Assembly: GCA_013396915.1 (NCBI GenBank) | Contig: VWZL01001371.1 | Span: forward strand, 430,431 to 494,430 | From: Stercorarius parasiticus | Taxonomy: Eukaryota > Chordata > Aves > Charadriiformes > Stercorariidae | Direction: 5' to 3' | DNA length: 64,000 nucleotides | In this document: piece after piece, positions 59,801 through 64,000 of the stretch | Numbering within the stretch: the first letter of the stretch is position 1 | Layout of the letters: every line of letters begins with the position of its first letter | Notes under the pieces: model-generated | The model's database searches: none | What the model was told of the DNA's origin: nothing | What the model saw: the letters and a program-made list of their open reading frames with translations, nothing else | Made by a program: the position numbers and the translations under genes

Positions 59801-61614
59801 TCAGGGACTGGAAGGCCGCTCTAAGGTCTCCCTGGAAAGTGTTCTAGGAAACAATTACAAAGGGTGAAATCTATCTATCCAAAAGGGTTGACTGAATTAC
59901 AACTTGAGTTCAAAATTATCGTCAGATAAGGAGCAAAGAAAGAGTTCAATGCAACGACTGTAAACCCCTCCCCACTATGTCTCCATTAGGGAAAAATGGA
60001 AATCCTAGCAAAAGAAAAACAACATACTTGGAGCTACCATTTTCTATGCAGAACTAACAGCTTCCACACTAAGGAACAGTTCTGAAAGAACTCCAAAGCC
60101 TTAGGTTCGTGGAGTTACATATCTGGCCTATCTCAAGTACGATAAGAAAACTGAAGAATCTATACATGTTTCTTTTGGAACAAAACCTTCTGCTGTCCAG
60201 CAAGAATAACGTGGAAAAATGTTTGAGTTTTCTTTTGGAAACAAAATATTAGTCTTGGCTTAGTGAGTGAGACAATACACTCCCTTTGTGAAATAAAAAC
60301 ATATCAAGCATGTCACAGCCAGCTGACAAGTAACACTTCCGGAGCTTGACACACTGACAATAGTTCGCACCTACTCTGACAATAACCAGGTAGAGAACAT
60401 TTTCTGCACTAAACATGTGGAACAGAATGAAAAAATTCTGGAGACTGCACTATTCATCACTAAGGTTTAAAAGAGACCACGTCTTTGGCTGTTGAGAATA
60501 CAATCCAGGTTTTCAGTATCACTGTTAATTATTTGAAAAGTGTGAGATCTTAAAATACGTCAGGATTCTGACAGCCTTGAAGTCAGCAGAGAAAGCTCAA
60601 GGTAAAAAAAATATCTTTTCACTACATACACCTATTAAACCTCCTAATCAGTAAAAAAGGCTATCATTTCACAAAATATTTGACATAACTTGCACTGCCT
60701 TGAAATCTATTAAAAATACCCACTTTACATGCTTTAACAGCTATACACCTTACACATACAACATCGGTACCTGTATCTGAAGGCCGAAGGGCATCTGTAT
60801 CACACGTGAAAAAGTTCTGATGATCTTGAGCAGACAAATTCATGTCATAGTACGTAAGAGGCTCCTTCCCAGTCACCCACATGTACCTGTAATGGGAGCA
60901 ATTTCAGTAAGAGGCACTCCCAATAAGTAGTAATGCTGATACCAAGAGGGAAATCTGATGTGCTGAACAACTGAAGCTAGTGCAGAAAATTTTTACTAGT
61001 AAGAGACTGACGCTACTAACCAGAAGTTTTCAAGTACTACTGCTCCATAACCTGCACAGGTTGCCAGAAGGCTTCCTGCCGGGGAGAGAGAGGAAGTATT
61101 TTTTGATCCTAAATTTCTAAACAACACGGGAACTGCCTTCCTAGAAAGCATCTTTTCCTATGAAATAACACAAGGAGACTTATAACACAGCCATATCAGT
61201 CTAATAAAAGAGAATTTAGATTCAGAATCACTGTCTCAACCTCTGAATAAAGTAATAACAGCTGTAAGACCATTATTTTCACAGGGGTTTTGAAGAGGAG
61301 GAAAGTCATTCTGGGAATGTTTTTCTCTTACTTTACTCTCAAAAAACCCTGTTGTTACAGTAATATTTGCATTCTTAACATTGAAACTGACAAAGCTTGG
61401 ACAGATGCCTTTTAAACACAGGAGTGGCATCAATCACCCCTATAATCTTGCAAGTCTCAGCTGTCTCCCCGTATTACTAGAGCCAGCTCTGTGAAGAAGT
61501 CATGTGTATGCTCCCAATTAATTTTAAAAATATGCAAGGGAAAGTGAGATAATTAATACCTGCTATACTCTGCCCCTCTGAAAAGATTGAGAGGATTTCG
61601 CCACACTTTGCACT
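41789..61614 (-). CDS. ST7L: ST7L, suppression of tumorigenicity 7-like (12 C-terminal exons; N-terminus outside window)
   Basis: ST7-family membrane protein of poorly known biochemical function, paralogue of the tumour-suppressor candidate ST7. Twelve - strand exons join in frame at every GT-AG junction and encode about 423 residues ending at TGA (41791-41789). Seen in order: [56 protein letters not shown]-like helices ([70 protein letters not shown]); then a hydrophobic C-terminal segment ([21 protein letters not shown]). The residues [21 protein letters not shown] and KSAAICY favour ST7L over ST7 as I recall them. Human ST7L is about 575 residues, so about 150 N-terminal residues (including the N-terminal membrane segments) lie past 64000. 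Convergent with WNT2B. Confidence 0.95.
42185..42285. repeat. 49-bp tandem duplication
   Basis: The segment containing GGCGTTAGGATGGC, with flanking CACAGCACCCAGGCAG-like sequence, occurs twice at a spacing of 49 bases (GCGTT at 42196 and at 42245), with a few substitutions between copies. It sits in a GC-rich pocket of the last ST7L intron. Confidence 0.7.
44178..44575. repeat. Minisatellite with two unit lengths (about 31 and 48 bp)
   Basis: The anchor GCAGGACT(T)GCC recurs at 44182, 44229, 44260, 44308, 44355, 44402, 44432, 44480 and 44528 (44402 and 44528 are one-mismatch copies). Spacings are 47, 31, 48, 47, 47, 30, 48 and 48 bases. The long unit equals the short unit plus one extra 17-bp block (GGACTGCCACCATCCCA). 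The array is GC-rich inside AT-rich intronic DNA of ST7L, and several frames on both strands stay open through it only because it is periodic. Confidence 0.92.
47340..47479 (-). CDS. ST7L: ST7L exon, [21 protein letters not shown] segment (C-terminal membrane segment)
   Basis: The acceptor is cctttcag and the donor gtgagt. 2 bases + 46 codons, ending in phase 0. It encodes [13 protein letters not shown] and the hydrophobic run [19 protein letters not shown], then [14 protein letters not shown]. The run is long enough for one membrane segment near the C-terminus. Confidence 0.95.
47480..50250 (-). other. ST7L: ST7L intron, unique AT-rich
   Basis: 2771-base intron of AT-rich unique sequence. 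Nothing recognisable as exon, RNA gene or transposon. Confidence 0.75.
50251..50343 (-). CDS. ST7L: ST7L exon, [18 protein letters not shown] segment
   Basis: The acceptor is cttttcag and the donor gtaagt. 2 + 30 codons + 1 base. It encodes [20 protein letters not shown] then [10 protein letters not shown]. The joined reading with the previous exon is WEGTFRMIP. Confidence 0.96.
50489..50639 (-). CDS. ST7L: ST7L exon, [20 protein letters not shown] segment
   Basis: The acceptor is actttcag and the donor gtgagt. 50 codons + 1 base. It encodes [40 protein letters not shown] and [10 protein letters not shown]. It is the longest ST7L exon but one in the window. Confidence 0.96.
50640..53728 (-). 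other. ST7L: ST7L intron
   Basis: 3089-base intron. Contains a T12-13 run near 51767 followed by a locally CpG-richer patch at about 51840-51990. No gene or transposon recognised. Confidence 0.75.
53729..53831 (-). CDS. ST7L: ST7L exon, [23 protein letters not shown] segment
   Basis: The acceptor is ccttcag and the donor gtaaga. 1 base + 34 codons, ending in phase 0 after Lys. It encodes [20 protein letters not shown] then [14 protein letters not shown], a TPR-like helical segment. Confidence 0.95.
54343..54400. repeat. CA/TA/TG compound microsatellite
   Basis: A (CA)n run (54344-54360) passes into alternating TA and TG steps (TATATATGTGTGTGTATATATATATATGTATATA). Because CA repeats are followed by TATATA and TG repeats, the central part is self-complementary and could fold back. 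It lies in an ST7L intron. Confidence 0.9.
54523..54595 (-). CDS. ST7L: ST7L exon, [22 protein letters not shown] segment
   Basis: The acceptor is atcatag and the donor gtaagc. 2 + 23 codons + 2 bases. It encodes [20 protein letters not shown] then VSE, joining to Arg-Phe-Ser of the following exon. Confidence 0.94.
56406..56520 (-). CDS. ST7L: ST7L exon, [21 protein letters not shown] segment
   Basis: The acceptor is ctttgcag and the donor gtaagt. 38 codons + 1 base. It encodes [20 protein letters not shown] then [18 protein letters not shown]. The next junction supplies the second Asp of the YDDIS motif. Confidence 0.95.
57145..57242 (-). CDS. ST7L: ST7L exon, [21 protein letters not shown] segment
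   Basis: The acceptor is tttaatcag and the donor gtaagt. 2 bases + 32 codons, ending in phase 0. It encodes [19 protein letters not shown] followed by [13 protein letters not shown]. The reading is highly conserved in the family. Confidence 0.95.
57766..57920 (-). CDS. ST7L: ST7L exon, [15 protein letters not shown] segment
   Basis: The acceptor is tattacag and the donor gtaagt. 1 + 51 codons + 1 base. It encodes [36 protein letters not shown] and a less conserved Gln/Ser/His-rich tail ending PQHEAQL. Helix-rich, TPR-like. Confidence 0.95.
58747..58825 (-). CDS. ST7L: ST7L exon, [13 protein letters not shown] segment
   Basis: The acceptor is gccacag and the donor gtaagt. 2 + 25 codons + 2 bases. 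It encodes [20 protein letters not shown] then LELNN. The junction to the next exon gives Asp-Cys-Ala, reading LELNND|CATAY. Confidence 0.94.
58826..60770 (-). other. ST7L: ST7L intron with CR1 insertion
   Basis: 1945-base intron holding an antisense-to-+ CR1 fragment (59483-59836), so the CR1 is in the same orientation as ST7L transcription. The rest is unique AT-rich sequence. Confidence 0.75.
59483..59836 (-). mobile_element. CR1 LINE 3' fragment, sense on -
   Basis: It begins on the + strand with the reversed CR1 tail (ATAGAATCATAGAA), then the GGTTGGAAGGGACCTTTAAA and CATCTAGTCCAAGCCCCCTG segments. It runs through the CCACCACCTCTCTGGGCAACC region to the GCTCTAAGGTCTCCCTGG boundary. A 5'-truncated copy of about 350 bases. 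Open frames across it are reverse-strand CR1 artefacts. Confidence 0.95.
60771..60886 (-). CDS. ST7L: ST7L exon, [15 protein letters not shown] segment
   Basis: The acceptor is cattacag; the donor gtaccg is a slightly unusual GT site. 1 + 38 codons + 1 base. Encodes [20 protein letters not shown], then the [17 protein letters not shown] segment, near-identical to the family block. Confidence 0.95.
60887..61559 (-). other. ST7L: ST7L intron
   Basis: 673-base AT-rich intron. Nothing else recognised. Confidence 0.75.
61560..61614 (-). CDS. ST7L: ST7L exon, ECKVWRNP segment (first exon in window)
   Basis: The acceptor is cttttcag and the donor gtatta. Two bases, 17 codons, two bases. It encodes [17 protein letters not shown], the strongly conserved block that follows the serine/asparagine-rich linker of ST7 proteins. 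The preceding exon is not within the window. Confidence 0.93.
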
Positions 61615-64000
61615 CTGAAAAGGAAAAAAAAAAGTACTTTTTGAATTAAGAGCACAAGAAATACTACCTGGACTTTAAAACACAGTAATGCAAACGCAAT
61701 TTTACTTTCATAAGCTGCTTTAATGTTATTTTTATACAACCTGACCACAATCATACTATCTTCTCCCTAAGCTTCTGCTATCCCATAATATTTTTGCTCC
61801 CCAACATTGCTGGGGTACAAAAGCACATGGTGGAAAGATTAAACACTGTCATTTATAATGACGTAATGTTCATCTTCCACATATTTACAATAGCAAATAT
61901 TGCATGTTACTGAAACAGTTTTAGCTGAATGTGTAATATACAGGGCCACAAAAAGGCTGGAGCCCCTCTGCTGTGGGGACAGGCTGAGAGAGCCGGGGGG
62001 GTTCAGCCTGGAGAAGAGAAGGCTCCGCGGAGACCTTAGAGCCCCTTCCAGTCCCTAAAGGGGTTCCAGGAAAGATGAGGACCGACTTTTTAGCAGGGCC
62101 TGTTGCGACAGGACAAGGGGTAATGGCTTTAAAGTAAAAGAGGCAAGATTCAGTCTAGACACAAGGAAGAAATTGTTTATGCTGAGGGTGGTGAGACACT
62201 GGCCCAGGTTGCCCAGAGAGGTGGTGGATGCCCCATCCCTGGAAACATCCCAAGCCAGGTTGGACGGGGCTCTGAGCAACCTCATCTAGCTGAAAATGTC
62301 TCTGATCATGGCAGGGGTTTGGACTAGATGACCTTTAAAGGTCCCTTCCCACCCAAACCATTTGATGATTCTATGTATTTTCTAAAAGATGTTTTTAATA
62401 ACGAATGTTTTAGATCAAAGATACACTATTACTTACTTTATCTTTACCATTACTAAAAAAAACCACACTGTAAAATGTAGGTGTTTCTCCAGTTACTCCA
62501 AGCACTAATGTAGCCTTTTAAAAGCCAGTTCACGTCAAGCAGCTGCCTTGAAGCTTAGGGAAAACTGCTGGGAAACATTATCAATCACCTGGCATGTTCT
62601 GCCTGCTCGTCTCATTCTCTCCAGCCGAGAACGCTGCTGGTGCTGGGGGGCTGTTTTCTACACCACCAATGAGGGGCCTCAAATGACTCACAGAAACCTG
62701 CTCAATGAACGACGTGCCATATTTTCGAAAATGCCACCACTCAAACACCTGTCACAGGAGAAAAAAAACACCAGAAACTTCCTTAGGCAACACCCTTCCA
62801 ACATAAACATCAGCAATGAAGTGCCAGTTGTTCACAGCCAGGACATCCCCTTGCTAATGACTTTAGATGGGACTTATCACTAATGCACGTACAAATCGAC
62901 ACTAACTATCTGTTTCGGCCTGTCTTGTCATGCAGGATCACCTACATAACATGAAAGAAATTGAAAAAAAACCCAGTATAATTTTAGTCAAACATGTTCC
63001 TCCCTCCCCAACTCACTACGATGACTTCTAAGCGCTTCCAGGAAGCGCTTGTATAGGGAAACTGTGCACAGGGGCAAGAACTGCAAGATAGGTGTAGGTT
63101 TTTTCATTTCACAAAAATAATCTAAGAGAATAAAGCACAAAATGGACAGTTAAACTTACATGTTCTGGCAGTCAGAAATGCCCAAAAACAAAAGGGTGAA
63201 TTAACAGCAATCGAGTTCACTTACCAGAAATTTTGTGTCAGAAGTATTACACTCTCACTCTTTTAAGCTACTAAAAATACGTGCACATCACAGTCCTCCA
63301 GCACTACACAATACTGTCCACCCTGGGCCAACTTATCTGAGTACTTCCATCAGCACACAAAAAGAACTGATGTTTAGACAAACTGTATTCTTTGTTAAGA
63401 AGCACTACTGTAAGTAGTGGCTGACCAATAACCACTTTTTTCTCTTGAGAGCAAGCCTACGTAAAAGACACAAGCAGAATCCATCTCCTTATACAACTTT
63501 CTTCAAATCCTTCAATCAAAACCCAGGCAACATTACTTACTGGAAACAAGTTGTTTCTGACACATAAGACACTTTTTTTTTTAAATGGTGGCTACAAAAA
63601 AAATTACTTAAAAAAGACTTTGCATATTCTTGCAAATAGGTTTAATTGATGAGAAGAGACATATTCTTTAGCTTTCAATACTGAAAATAAAGATTTGTAT
63701 GTGGTGTCACAGTCTGCATCAGGGTCAGATGATCAGCGCTGCAGAAACAGCTGCGCCAGCAGAACTGCCCACGCAAGGGTGCCCCATTCATTTGGTGCAG
63801 CCAGCCATGTCTGCGCGCACTCTCGTCTGAAGATGAGCTGAATTACGGGCTCATTTTCACACCAAAGTGGTTAAGATAGTGACATGATGACACATAAAAG
63901 CCCCCCAAAAATTACTGTGGAAAGCTGCACTCTTAACTACCTAGATTAAAAAAGATAAAAATCTCACTGTTTTCTTTACCCAGAGAGGTCACACTTTTTA
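61615..64000 (-). other. ST7L: ST7L intron reaching the window edge
   Basis: No ST7L exon upstream of the ECKVWRNP exon was found up to 64000. I looked for the expected serine/asparagine-rich linker exon and did not see it. Apart from a CR1 fragment the DNA is AT-rich and unique. Confidence 0.65.
61941..62376 (+). mobile_element. CR1 LINE 3' fragment, sense on +
   Basis: It starts in the GGCTGGAGCCCCTCTGCTGT region, continues through GAGAGAGCCGGG, AGCAGGGCCTGTTGCGACAG and CTGGCCCAGGTTGCCCAGAG. It ends GGACTAGATGACCTTTAAAG plus the TGATTCTATG tail. About 435 bases, the longest of the three CR1 copies, and antisense to ST7L. Confidence 0.95.

Noticed and set aside
59507..59824. Open frame resembling another at 62055-62285
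   Set aside because: Both are antisense readings of CR1 3' sequence. The similarity reflects the shared transposon, not a gene family.
63160..63550. GTAAGT-like donor words on - as upstream ST7L exons
   Set aside because: Open sequence before these donors does not match the expected serine/asparagine-rich linker and lacks convincing acceptors.

Overview
This window looks like bird (sauropsid) nuclear DNA. Three CR1-type LINE fragments carry the typical avian CR1 3' end, an ATTCTATGATTCTATG-like tail. Genes are split by GT-AG introns. The left part is very GC-rich, as on an avian microchromosome. No bacterial, viral or organellar content was seen.

Two protein-coding genes are supported, and they converge tail to tail. 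WNT2B is on the + strand: four coding exons (29028-29248, 30806-31083, 31489-31753, 32374-32603) rebuild an open frame of about 330 residues, from the conserved Tyr-Ile-Gly-Ala segment to the C-terminal WNT cysteine block and stop. The signal-peptide exon is not visible. It may lie in the 989-base run of N (15678-16666), which sits inside a CpG-rich island. ST7L is on the - strand: twelve exons between 61614 and 41789 join in frame at every junction and give about 423 residues up to the stop. About the first 150 residues lie beyond the right edge. A WNT gene beside an ST7-family gene repeats the WNT2/ST7 neighbourhood and fits the known WNT2B-ST7L synteny of vertebrates.

Layout: 1-29 kb is GC-rich non-coding DNA upstream of WNT2B exon 2, with AT-rich islets that look like regulatory elements and one unexplained exon-like block at 10010-10084. 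29.0-33.4 kb is WNT2B with a candidate poly(A) site. 33.5-33.8 kb is a CR1. 33.8-41.3 kb is the intergenic or terminal-overlap region. 41.3-61.6 kb is ST7L, with a 17/31/48-bp minisatellite, a 49-bp duplication, a CA/TA microsatellite and a CR1 in its introns. Another CR1 lies at 61.9-62.4 kb in the next upstream ST7L intron. Base composition changes at about 38-40 kb from GC-rich to AT-rich.

Functionally, WNT2B is a secreted, lipid-modified Wnt ligand and ST7L is a poorly understood multi-pass membrane protein. They are neighbours by ancient synteny and are not an operon. Of the non-gene signals, the most interesting are a back-to-back pair of ZNF143/THAP11-like ACTACAnnTCCCAG motifs in the WNT2B 3' UTR, the exon-like block at 10 kb, and the two-length minisatellite.
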